A stretch of 64,000 nucleotides of DNA, taken from Purshia tridentata (Eukaryota > Streptophyta > Magnoliopsida > Rosales > Rosaceae). How positions within the stretch are numbered: the first letter of the stretch is position 1; every line of letters starts with the position of its first letter. The stretch is taken from assembly GCA_003254885.1 (NCBI GenBank), contig QANT01005254.1, forward strand, positions 1-64,000, written 5' to 3'. The position numbers were made by a program, and so were the translations under genes. Of this stretch, positions 48,275-59,683 are shown one piece after another. Below the pieces are notes generated by a model. The model was not told the DNA's origin. It saw nothing but the letters and a program-made list of their open reading frames with translations, and did not search any database.

Positions 48275-51200
48275 AGAGAGAGAGAGTGAGAGAGAGAGGA
48301 GAATATCTAATTGGTCCTGCAATTCGTGAATAAACAAACCTGATTTGGAAGATTCATCAATCTCTGTAGATATTCATCCCTCTTCTGGGGATCAGATTCT
48401 GCATGAATCATATGACTCACCTAAGATAAACAAACAAGAATTGTTACTAACATGGTTCCTACAGAAATATCCAACAAAAGAGAAATAAAAAAGGCATACA
48501 GCTTCATAAAAAGTATGAATCTGGTGCGGCTCAAGATCAGCAACAGTTGTTGGAAGCCCTGTCAAGAGTTCAGACACAAATGGTTCGTTTTCTCCAACCT
48601 GAAAATCACAACAGCATTAATGTACAGACCTTTGAATATTTTCCAAACATAACACGAAAAAATTATGCCTGGCATAATTTTTACCCTGGACAAAAAACAA
48701 GTTTACAACTTTAACCACAAGAAAATTATAAAATTCTACCTTAAGGGGAAACAACTAAAATCCAAATATTACCTGTACAATGACAAACTTACGCTTGCAC
48801 TTCTGAACAATTTTCAAGAACGTGTCACAGGCCATGTCCTGAAATATATGTAACAGAATTAAAGTAGAACCCAATATCATTAAAATATTTGCATACGATT
48901 AACCAAAAAAAGGAAAATTGATATATAGTAAAGTTTTGTGTCTCTGTGTGTGACACTTAAAGCACCTCCATGTATGAGATCTTATATATGTATGTGTATA
49001 TAACTAAAAACCAACCTCCAAAATCATAATAAAAAAAATAAAAAATACCTGAACTCCAGGATGGGTTTCATGCATAAACTCAAACAACTTATTCACAACA
49101 GTCTTTAGGAACTTCCAATGAGCTCTTAAAAACCTTGGGTACTGTCCAACAACATACCTGAAGACATAGCAAAACTTCAAACATAAGGATATTTATACTA
49201 AAAAATACAGGAAATATCCACAAAACTATGTTACTGTGACAAAGTTATCCACCACAGCATCCCAAAAATTTTGTTACCCAAACAGAAAAGAGTATTAGAA
49301 ACTCATGTGATTTTCAACTGAAATGGCATAAGCCCTAGAATGCATTAGGCACTTATTGGTAAACATTTACGAGAGCAGAGCCTAGCCTATTGTGTTTTTT
49401 TTTTTGGGGGGGNGGGGGGGTGGGGGGGAGGAGAAAAAAAAAAACCTCTACTATCGGGAACCCTTACATAATGTTACTTGCAATAACTGCTTTGTTGTCT
49501 TTCCCTTTTATGATTTCACACAAATTCAGCAAGTCGCGAATGACCATTACCAAAAACCTGTTTTCCTGCAGAAGGCAACAAACATGAAGAAAGATTCTAA
49601 AATGATAACTGCATAAAAAGCATAAGACCATATTAATAAAAGGAATTATCAACATAGATGCAGAGTATGCACAAAAAAGAACCATATGGTTTTATCCTAG
49701 TCGAAAGAAATTTTTATCAGACAATTCTACATATAAGAAAAAATAATTAAAAAAAACTTTGTACATAGAACAGAGGGCAAAGCATACCTGTTCTTCCATC
49801 ATGGAACCGGATATAGACCCTATTGCCCAGCATAATGTGTTTAAGTTGTTCCATGCCCAATCTTCACCACTCAGTTGTTTGCTTAATTTCTTTAGCATCT
49901 GTGCTCAAATGTAAATAGAAAGAAAACTATCAGATAGAGATATTTACAAGATTAACTACTACACTGTTAGAGATTCCATCCCCTTGCACGGATATGCATT
50001 AAAAAACCTATGGCATCAATATTAGCTAAACTATTGCTTATTTTTCCTCCAAAGAAAAACAGACTGGCATAAAAAATAAAATAAAAAAATAACCTGCTTC
50101 TCAGTGTCCTCATGGTCAAGATGTGACAAATATATTAGTGTCTCCCTCATGATCTGCAAGACAAAAATAGTACCAATAACAGAAACAAATACAGAAAACA
50201 TTTAAGAAAGAAGATAACAATAATCCTGTGCATTTGCTATTATTGTGACATGCCAAACAACATTAAGGGTGTTAATTGAATTAAAATAATATATGCACAT
50301 GTAATAACAACTTCTAATTTTGATGAGACCTTTCAGAAACCAAAAATCCTTTTGAAAAGGCCATGTTGCTATTATTGTGACATGCCAAACAACCTGAAGC
50401 GTGTTCATTGGATTAAATAAAATATACACATGTAATGACAAATTCTAATCTAATTTGATGAGACCTTTCAGAAACCAGAAATCATTTCGAAAAGTCCATG
50501 CTTGCACATCCTGTAGAATTAATTTTTTCTATATTAGGAAAAGACCAAACCTAAACCTCTAGTTTCTATATTAGTAAGACAAAAACCATAGAATTTTTAA
50601 ACAATTAATTATCTAGAAAGATTGAAGAGGAGAAAGAGAGCAAAAAAATTAGCCCATATTCTTTTAAGACAAAATACAACACAGGACAAACAAGATGTTT
50701 ATCAGTGCACAACTTTTTCAAACCACAATATTACTAGAAATAAAATACATTTAGCTCATAATACCCACCAAATCAAGATGGATTGAACTGACAAGTATAT
50801 CCCTAATATGTAGACAATGACACCGATAAAGATGCTAAAAATTTCATTCTTCCCCAAAGATAAAGCACTCCATCCACTATTTCATCAAAGATTTTATTAT
50901 TTCTTCTATTCAGAAAATCCAAAGTCAAGCCAAATAGCCCCAACATATAAAAGTTAGCCCATTTCCCATTACAAGAAAAGTTTACCATCACTTTAATAGG
51001 TTAGTAATACAAACACATCAGCAAATAAAGATGTATCACCTTATATTGAACAAGGACATCATTGTCCTTCAAGGTTTCACGAACAATGTTCCCATTCTCA
51101 TCCTCAACGATGAGAACCTCTTCTGGCTTGGCCATACGACAAATCATAAGTAACCTCAACTTAGACATAATACCAACATATATTTGCCGCCTCTGCAGAA

Positions 51201-54200
51201 GTTGTGAGCCGAGGCCATCAACCATACCTGGAAGCATCTGCTAATTCAATACAACAGCATAAACTGGCACAAGTAAGCCTTCTGATAGAATACAAGAATA
51301 ATTTCAAAACAGACCAAGCAAAAACAATATAACGACAAAGATGCAAAATGTGCAGGTAAGTGTGTGACCCAGGGCATAACAGTGTATATAATATGAAACA
51401 TAAAACGAATTTTTTAGGAATAAAAACTTTTTTTTTTTTTCAAAATAAAAAAGCTCCTAAAGAATAAGTAGTATTTTCTAAAGTCTCCCAAATCTAATTT
51501 CCCAACAAGAAAGTTAAAAGCCCCAAACACATTCAACCTCATGCATAAAACAAATCCACTTTTAGTAAAACAATATATACTATAACAAACGGATCACAAG
51601 TTAAAAAAACCTTTGGATTTTCATGGCTAATGTGATTCTACATGTTTTACATTTCAAATAACATGAAATCTAAAGCACAAACGACATAACTTCCAATGAG
51701 CAAAAGTGAAATGAACACAAATGCACCAAAACAATCTGCCTCAAAATTTGATGGTAAAGGTTTCAATTACTAACTGGAAATCTCCACAAAATTTCCAAAA
51801 AGTTAATGACTGTAATCAGAATTGTTTGAATCTCTTCAAAGACGGAAAATAAGCAAAATGGGAGATGCTAAAATTGTCCTTTCTTAGACAAATCCTTGTT
51901 GATGGAAACAAAGAATGAACTCCTACCTATCTAATACCACTTTAAGAGCACGACTTGTTATTGACAAAACAGATGTTAAAAAAAAGTCAAGCTAAATGAA
52001 ATAACAAGGAGATTCAAGTGAAACTAGAAGATACACTCATACAAGTATCAAAAGGAAAAATTCAATTCAAAAACCCAATCATCTGTTCCCTACTATATGA
52101 AAGTAGACACCTTATATCAAAGCAACAAAAAGTAAAAATACAAAAGTATCTATATTACCTGAAGTCCCATCATACTTGCAGTTGCTGCAGGGTTATCCAG
52201 ATTATGTTGTGCCTCAAACAGTTCCAAAACCAAGGAATTCCAATAGTCTAAGCAAACCTGCTCGACCATACAACCAAAGTCCAAGTTAAATCATTAGTTC
52301 AGCTGTCCAGAGAGAGGAAAGAAGAGAAAAAAAGCACATCAGAATTAACCATACCTTAAAAACTTCTGTGTCGTCTACATATGAGATGTTTATAAGATAT
52401 TCAAGACCCATTAGCAATGCAGCTATATTCTCTTGTGTGGTTTCGAGAACACGAATATGAGACTGCATAACAAGGAGACAATGAGTAAAGTGCTCATGAG
52501 AGGCTTAAAGATTGATAATAGTAATAAATGCAAGCATCATTTAAAAACAAGAAAACATTAGGTACAACTAAGGAGTGTAATTTCAATTTCGCTGAAAATT
52601 TCCATGGAAATTTCAACTGAATTTCAATTTTGCTAGGATTTAGACAAAAAGGACGAAAATTGCTATCAATTTTGATAGCAATTTTGAATAAAACTTTACC
52701 ATACGCTTATTTAACATATAATCTACTACATTTTATAAAAATTTAGAATCAAACCATATTGTAGGTTTCGTGTAATATAAGGTGAATATAATGCGTGTTG
52801 GAGACTAATTCTATTCAAAAAATACTACACTCATAAATATTACATAAATAAAACCTCAAATTTATTTATACTGCAATATTAAATCATGAATTATATAATC
52901 TATACACCAAACCCTATATACTATATAATCCATATTCTATATTCTTTAGGATATGGTATAAGATATTATGGTTTAAGCCATTTAGGGTATTTTTAATTAT
53001 TTTTTAATATTAGGGTCTAAGGTTTAAAAACAACACTAGATGAAACTCTAAAATCATGAGCTAAACGAAATCCCAAACCTTTTTTTTCCTTTCCAATTGG
53101 CCAAAGGCCCCAAATCTCAATCAACCCTAAACCTTTTTTTTCCTTCCTTTTTTCCCTGAAGCCTCTCCCTTTTTTTTCTCTCTTTTTTTCCTTTCCCTTT
53201 TTTTCCCTTTCCTTTTTTTTTCCTTTCCTTTTTTTCTCCTTTCCTTCCTTTTTTCTCCCGTGGGTGCGCTGCCTCTTCTTTTTTTTCCTTTCCTTTCCAG
53301 TTTCCACTTTGACTTTCTCACTTTCTTTTCTTTTTTGCTTTTTCGCATGCCTCTCAGCCCTCTCTCTTCCCCTAATTTCTCACTTTCCTTCTCTCTCAAG
53401 TCCAGTTGCAGACTTGATCTCTTCTCTCTCCTCCCTCCCCAATCCTCTCTCTTCCTCCTCATCTCATCTCTCTCGATCTCACGCCTCAAAACCCAACCCA
53501 GCCCGCCGCCACTCCCAGCCCCGCTGTCCTGCCACCGAAACCCACTGAAAACCAGCCGGCCTCCTCTCTTCCTCCCCCCGGTCTTAGCTCTTCCCAAAAC
53601 TCAGTCCTTCTCTCTCCCTTGATCTCCCAAAAGCCCAAAACAAAACACAGAAATCCCAACCCCAGATCCAAAAATGTTGTCTGGGCAGAGAGTGAGAAGC
53701 AAAATTTCACCAAAATTTTGGCAGCCCATCACGAAATTTAACCATCTCCGCACTATTTGTGTCTTAAAATTTCGCCCAAAATTTTGCCCAAAAAATGGTG
53801 GAAGTGTGATTTTGTTTCAACACCCTCCAAAAACGATAATTTCAACGAAACACTCCTTGGGTACAACAAATGCAATAAATAAAACCTAATATTCCAGCCC
53901 CGAAATAAAAATTTAGACTCATTTGAACCAAAAATTAATAAACAAAAAGCCATGAACCAAAACAGAACTGATTCATCAATGAAATCAAATTTTTCATCCA
54001 CACCAACTCACACAAGGCCAGTGAAGGTCATTGCTAATATGACAACATATTATTCATCTGAAAGAAAAAAAACTTGCCTTGTAAAACGAAGTGAAAAACA
54101 GTGCCAAGTTCTGAATGAATGCCTGAAGAAACATATAAAGAAACGAGTTAAACACATGCATACTCACACACACACACTCCCTACAAAAGCCTATAATCAT

Positions 54201-57200
54201 TAGAAACAATTACCTGTTCCTCGCCGGATCCATTTGCATAAGCCTCAGGAATGTTTGTGGTAGATGGGAGAATAGTCTAAGCAGTTCCATTAAAAACGAT
54301 TCAACCAAAAAAAAATAAGAAAAATACAAGTATACAGATGAAAGTCATTATATTACTTTAAAAAAGAAAAGAAATAAGAAATTTTGCAAAAGAAAACGTC
54401 CATGAAAATATGTCTACTTTCTACGAAAAATACTTTGGTCTTTGGTATATTTTCCAAATGTTTGGAAAAATAGGCACATTTTTTAAAGAGAAATCTATAG
54501 AGCATCCAACATTTTCCATTACTAATATATGAAGAAAAAAAACTGAATATGTGCATACCGATTTATAAACTTGCCATCTTCATTTTTTTTGGCTGAAGTT
54601 TTAACGAGTATTTTAAATAAATTTACTGAATCATGCACATGTATTCTATACATATTTTTCTCATCCTGTGTATTCCTAAACATGCATAAATCTGAATGTT
54701 AAGTTCAAATGAGGTGGAAGTATATTAAAGAAATTTGATACACACACCTGTAACTGCACCATGAATATATTATACATCTTAACATACTGCGGATTGTAGA
54801 AGTCACCAAAACTAAGTGCTGCAACCTGAAAACCCAAAAAATCAACCCTAAGTAATCTAAAACCCAAGGACGGCATAAACTCCTTTTTTGGGGGAAAAGT
54901 GCAACAACCACATAATTACTTGAAAAGAAATGGAACAACGACGTACCTCGGTTAAACATTGAAGGGTGAGATTCCGATATGAAGGCATAGGAAAAAATTT
55001 TAGAAGGGTTTCAAGCTGTACAGTACACACAAAATATAGAATGATAAGCATAAATCCTTTCACAGGGTAATCAAAAACAATGCAAGATTATTGCACGCAC
55101 CAAAGGGGATTCAAAAATATAACCCAATGGTATCCATGAGAGGAAAGCATGCAATGTAGATAGTGTTGCGCGTATAAGCTCAGTTCTTTGAGATGCTGAT
55201 AGAACATACAAGCATAACTCATGAATGAGTTGAAACTCACTGCAAATAGATTGAACAGAATAGAGAGTCAGATATTGGACGAACGCAATAAATTCACATG
55301 AGACAATTATTAGACCAAGAAGATTTGAAAAAATGCCAAGACAGACTAAGCATAGAAGCATAACTTCAAACAAAAATATTGAGAAAATAATGTCAGATCA
55401 GAAAAAAAGAAATAACTGTACACTGCTACACCATGGCAAATGAAGTCAAACAACTCTTCGTTCTTCTGTATTTTTCTGGGAATTTAAAAAATAATCATCT
55501 GAAAAAATTTTCCAATGCCAAACAAGCATAGAATCTAATGCTCTAATGACTATCGCTAAGGTACATAGCAACATCATAAACCTTATACCAAAAAAGATTG
55601 AGGCCAAGAAAAAAATCGTAATATAAATGCCACCTAAAGATAGAATCTCACTGCATTATGAATAAAGATTCCAAAGTAATTAAACAATTACCTGTTCAAT
55701 GATTGTTTAAGCTCTTTAATCTTCAGCTGTGTCATTTCCCCCCTTGAGAAATCAAAAACCTCTTCACTTAGAAGCTGAAGGTAACACATTCAAGCAATTA
55801 GTAGTGACCCAATGAAGCCATAATCTATTTAATTTCAATCTTTCCAAAAATTAAAAATAAAAAAGGCTTACTTTCAATATAGCCATACAATTCTCACAAA
55901 TCGTTTCACTAGTTTTAGCTGCTGAAACGAGATCTGGAACAAAACTTCGCCATCTAACAGGCCAATCATGTTTCAAAATCTGTATATTGAGTAATCTCAT
56001 TATAACATAACCCACATTACTTTACAGCATATATTCAAAGCTACAGAAGCAAGCAATTTCAGATTTAAATTAGAACAAGTTAGTTTTAGATGCACATAGA
56101 TTTTCTGAAGATGGTAATAAATGCAATAGAAGTGAAAACACCAATGCCACAATGAAGAATTATGCATTTCCTAGCCCATACTCAACACTGTTCATCTCAC
56201 ACCAATCATTATGGTGAAGGGTACAACACTTAAAAATAAAAAAGCAATGGAATTATAAAACTTGTGAAGAGTGAAATAAGGAAATACCTGAACCAAGATA
56301 ATATTAAGTTTGTTGACATACAGCCTTTCCATTCGAAAAGAGGCCTCATTACTTGAAAGCTTCACAAGAAGAACCAAAGGTAAGAAAAAAATAAAGTATG
56401 TGAAAGCCAACAAAAAGATTCAACACTAGCAAAACATCCCCTCCTTGAAGATTTACGGCATGAATCATACCTGTACGATGACATCAGAGATATAATTTTT
56501 CATTCCATCTCGCTGTTCAACAGGCAATGCATTCCACCTGTACTTGATAACCCCTTCTAGGACCTGTATGTAGATGGAAAGAAGACCTCATAAGATCACC
56601 ACCTTAAACAGCAATGGGTAGGTTTTATAGAGGTTGTAATGAAAAGTTGAATAGCAATTTTTCCAAAGCATCAAACCATTGGCAAGCTGAATGAATATGC
56701 AGCAATAAAGATTAGATGGTATAAACGTTGTGTAGACTTAACTATGAGCCTTATTTAATAAAGGACAGAAATATGCTCCCAAGTAATCAAGTTGATTATT
56801 ATTCCTGTCAAGTCAACATAAAGCATTTCTAGTTTTGGTAGATTTGAAAGGCCTGTCTGATCCCTGCTGAAGCCTTGCTGCCCTACTGCAAGGACCATCT
56901 GGGCATCTGATGGCGGCCTAGTTAGACTTAGACAAAGGAAAACTCATTGTCTTATTGATTGTTATGAAACCAAACTAACCTGCAAGGCAAAGAACTTGGT
57001 GTTCAGGTTCTTTGAGCTCTGTAAAATGTGCACAACTTGGAGCCACATATCTGGATTGTTTTGCAAGTCCCGCAATATCTGGTCTGCAGCTGTCCGCTGT
57101 GTCACCAATATAAGAGGCGAAAATACTCTTAGAAAATTAACTACTTAGAGTTCAGCACACAATATTACAAGTTAAGCATACAACTCACCCACTCATTCAT

Positions 57201-58113
57201 TACTCAAATACGAATATGCATCCTAATAATAAGGTATACACACAAAATAAAAACATCCGTCTTTACTAATTTTATTCTTTTTTTTTTAGGAAATTGATGT
57301 TTTATTTATAAATTCGATTTGGCAGATAAAAAGGTAGCAGTCTTAGTATCAATAATGTAATCAAGTGGACAAATAATTTCTTAAAGAGGAAATTAAATGT
57401 AATCACGCATATGATCAGTTAATCACAACACTTCATCATGTCATGGGTTGTTTGGTTTAGCACCATAGTGTAGACAAAATTTCAAATATATGATTATTCA
57501 AAATCTGACACAAAAAACCTAATTTTCCTATTTTTTATGTAACAGCATCAGTAGTCAAACAGACAAGGAACAATTATCAATTGACTTAAATTTCACATTG
57601 AAGCAATTATCCATGCATCTAATAGTTTCAGAAATTTTTTTAAATAGCATACAAATACTTACGCGACCATTAAACCTCTATCTTCCTAACAAGTAAACAA
57701 GAAAACCACAAAATAGGCAGATAGAAAATGTTCAGTAATCCATCAAAACCTCATTTGTTCCCCGAGAAAGACACCGAAGCTAAACCCTAAATGCCTATAA
57801 AGTAAAACGCACCCCCAAGTGTTAAACCCTAAGACTGAGAAGTTGATTTTCCGCTACCTCTAAAAACCCAAACAGAAAACTAAAAGGTACTTTAAGTGAG
57901 AACCGTAAGGTTTAAACCCTACGGCTCAAAAACCTCAATTGCACTCCCAAATTGGGCACACTTGGTCGGAAACCAAATAGAAAGCAGGGAGAGAATGGAG
58001 CAACAATCCCTCACCTCCTCCTTAGATCCGGTGCCGTAGAAGGCTGAGACGGTGGCATCGAGCAAGCCGACGTCAATCGGTTGGCTCAAGTCCCTAAGCT
58101 TCTCGGCCGCCAT
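44885..58113 (-). CDS. XPO1: Exportin-1 (XPO1/CRM1)
   Basis: Nuclear export receptor for leucine-rich NES cargoes. Thirty-two exons join to 1074 residues (Arabidopsis XPO1A 1075). Exons, from the start: 58113-58015, 57096-56980, 56563-56471, 56359-56288, 55979-55872, 55774-55692, 55239-55101, 55015-54947, 54825-54748, 54276-54214, 54122-54078, 52462-52355, 52257-52159, 51237-51040, 50153-50094, 49898-49788, 49565-49468, 49157-49049, 48838-48773, 48598-48500, 48420-48340, 48157-48068, 47637-47552, 47462-47382, 47301-47119, 46877-46811, 46296-46186, 46034-45927, 45847-45710, 45640-45503, 45370-45266 and 45007-44885. The protein is HEAT repeats: an importin-beta N-terminal region, the NES groove with the leptomycin-reactive Cys (Cys500 in [14 protein letters not shown]), and the end [16 protein letters not shown]. 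All introns are GT-AG except intron 11, which is GC-AG. Plant paralogues XPO1A and XPO1B cannot be told apart here. Confidence 0.97.
45410..45473. other. Poly-A run with assembly N in XPO1 intron
   Basis: Two A-rich runs flank ggagagagaggaatg, with a single N at 45441 at the start of a run of about 30 A. It lies in the intron between exons 30 and 31; length is unreliable. Confidence 0.8.
48244..48299 (+). repeat. Compound GT/GC/GA microsatellite
   Basis: A (GT)n tract passes into (GC)n and then (GA)n within an intron of exportin-1. It is likely polymorphic. Confidence 0.85.
49396..49445. other. Poly-T/poly-G run with assembly N
   Basis: A T run, G run with N at 49413, and A run follow each other in the intron between exons 17 and 18 of exportin-1. 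This looks like a low-quality or gap-joined spot. Confidence 0.75.
50236..50503 (+). repeat. Diverged 132-bp tandem duplication in XPO1 intron
   Basis: The block starting gctattattgtgacatgcca and ending near gaaaaggccatg recurs at 50368 with several substitutions and small indels. The divergence makes it older than the duplications near 16 kb. It lies in the intron between exons 14 and 15. Confidence 0.85.
52463..54077 (-). other. Large GC-AG intron of exportin-1
   Basis: The splice donor on the minus strand reads AAG|GCAAGT (exon edge at 54078) and the acceptor is TATGCAG before exon 12. No GT donor nearby keeps the frame between [10 protein letters not shown] and SHIRVLE, whereas this GC donor does so exactly and is the known GC-AG consensus. 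At 1615 bases it is the largest intron of the gene, and it houses the pyrimidine-rich segment at 53081-53600. Confidence 0.85.
53081..53600 (+). repeat. Long polypyrimidine (polypurine) tract
   Basis: About 500 bases are almost pure C/T on the plus strand, with blocks such as ttttttcctttcc repeated in varied spacing. Open frames on both strands here just translate low-complexity DNA. Flanking sequence on both sides (about 52580-52700 and 53690-53850) is rich in gaaattt and aaattttg motifs, which suggests one inserted element spanning roughly 52570-53900, but I found no clear ends. Confidence 0.7.
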
Positions 58114-58490
58114 AGCCAGAGAGTGAGATAGTGAAGAAAGAAAGACGATCAAACACAGTCCGATAAACCCTAGAACCCGATAGCGTAGAAAGAACCAAAC
58201 CCAAACCCTAGGAGAGAGAAAGATTCTAGAGAGAGATAGAAAGAGAATAGTGTTGAAGGGAGCCAAGGGGCGTGTGTTATTTATTTATATTAATTTAGAA
58301 AAAGATAGAGCGGGGAGGGAAATAAAGACAGCTTGAAAATGAAGCAGTAGTGAGCAGCGACTGACTGAGTGAGGGGTTTGAACTTTGAATTGGGTCTTCC
58401 GTTTTGTGTTTGCCTCTTCTTATTAATCGCCGCACACAAACAGACTTGGGAGTCCCAAGTCCCAAAAATCCAAAAATAATAATATAATAC
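58114..58490 (-). promoter_or_regulatory. Exportin-1 leader and proximal promoter
   Basis: Upstream of the exportin-1 ATG the minus strand is CT-rich, including a tctctctagaatctttctct stretch in the probable 5' leader. I see no clear TATA box, as is common for housekeeping genes. The MITE-like element starts directly upstream at 58492. Confidence 0.4.
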
Positions 58491-58491
58491 C

Positions 58492-59435
58492 CTAAGGGCA
58501 TGTTTACTTATCATCAATAGGAATGGCAACAATGGGAGTCATTCTCATTCAAGTGTTTACTTGCATTTGGGAATGATTCTCATTTCCATTGATGTGTTTA
58601 CTTACTTTTGGGATTGATTCCGATTACTATTCCTGTATTTACTTGCATTTGGTAATGGGAATCATTCACATTCCCATGTTTACTAAACTTAGGAAAAAGA
58701 AAAAAATGGTGGGGCCCACCAAAAGCAGGAGTGGCATTCCTAATTTTGGGTGATTGCCACTCCTTAGGGGGGGTTTGGATTGGGGGAGGGGGAAAGGGAA
58801 AGAATTTTTTTTGGTCGAAAATACCCCACATTTTTAATGAAAATCTAAAACTACCCTTCTATATAAATATAATTAAAGTGAAATTTTAAATTCGCAACTT
58901 AATTATACATATTAAGTTCACTCCGATTCCTGCTCACTCTTATTCATATTCACTCACATTCCTACTTACTCTCATTCTCACTCACTCCTATTCATACACT
59001 CTCATTCCTGCTCACTCTCATTCATATTCACTCTCATTCCTACTCACTCCCATTCATGTTCACTCCCATTTTTACTCACTCTCATTCATGTTCACTCCCA
59101 TTCACGTTTAGTAAACATGCCCTCAGTTCCTATTCTTTACTAAAACTACCCTTATATATAAATATAATTAAAGTAAAATTTTAAATTCGCAACTTAATTA
59201 TACATATTAAGTTCACTCTGATTCCTGCTTACTCTTATTCATATTCACTCACATTCCTACTTACTCTCATTCATACACTCTCATTCTCACTCACTCCTAT
59301 TCATACACTCTCATTCCTGCTCACTCTCATTCATGTTCACTCTCATTCCTACTCACTTTCATTCATATTCACTCCCATTTTTACTCACTCTCATTCATGT
59401 TCACTCCCATTTACGTTTAGTAAACATGCCCTCAG
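58492..59435. mobile_element. MITE-like non-autonomous DNA transposon
   Basis: The left end ctaagggcatgttta and the reverse complement of the right end, ctgagggcatgttta, form a near-perfect terminal inverted repeat. No transposase is present, and the body is simple-sequence rich (many cactc and cattc repeats). A second copy of the right inverted repeat sits internally, ending at 59126, because the right part is duplicated. I see no clean target-site duplication, so the superfamily (hAT-like is a guess) is not certain. Confidence 0.65.
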
Positions 59436-59448
59436 TTCCTATTCTTTT
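58845..59448 (+). repeat. About 300-bp tandem duplication inside the MITE
   Basis: Copy 1 (58845-59139) and copy 2 (from 59140) both start ctaaaactaccctt and run through the cactc/cattc repeats to the right inverted repeat and the following cagttcctattctt. Copy 2 has about 14 extra bases and scattered substitutions. As both copies include sequence beyond the inverted repeat, the duplication happened after the element inserted. Confidence 0.85.
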
Positions 59449-59683
59449 CTGGCAATGACGATGAATTTATCCGAAAGAGAAAGAGCCACGGGAAGTCAAT
59501 GCTCACGTTCTATAAAGGCGCGTGCATTACAAGTGGTCAACCTCAAACCAACAAGAAGTCTACTGAAGCAAAACCAAAACCAAAACCAAAGAAGGAAAGG
59601 AAGAAAAAAAAACTGAAAAGAAGCAAAGAAATCGACGAAAGGAAACGAAGAGTTTAAAGAAGAAAGTGAGAATAATCATAATC

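Noticed and set aside
53127-53597. Long minus-strand open frame of 156 residues rich in Lys, Glu, Arg and Gly, with a plus-strand open frame opposite
   Set aside because: Both only translate the polypyrimidine tract inside an exportin-1 intron; the composition is that of low-complexity DNA and no domain is seen.
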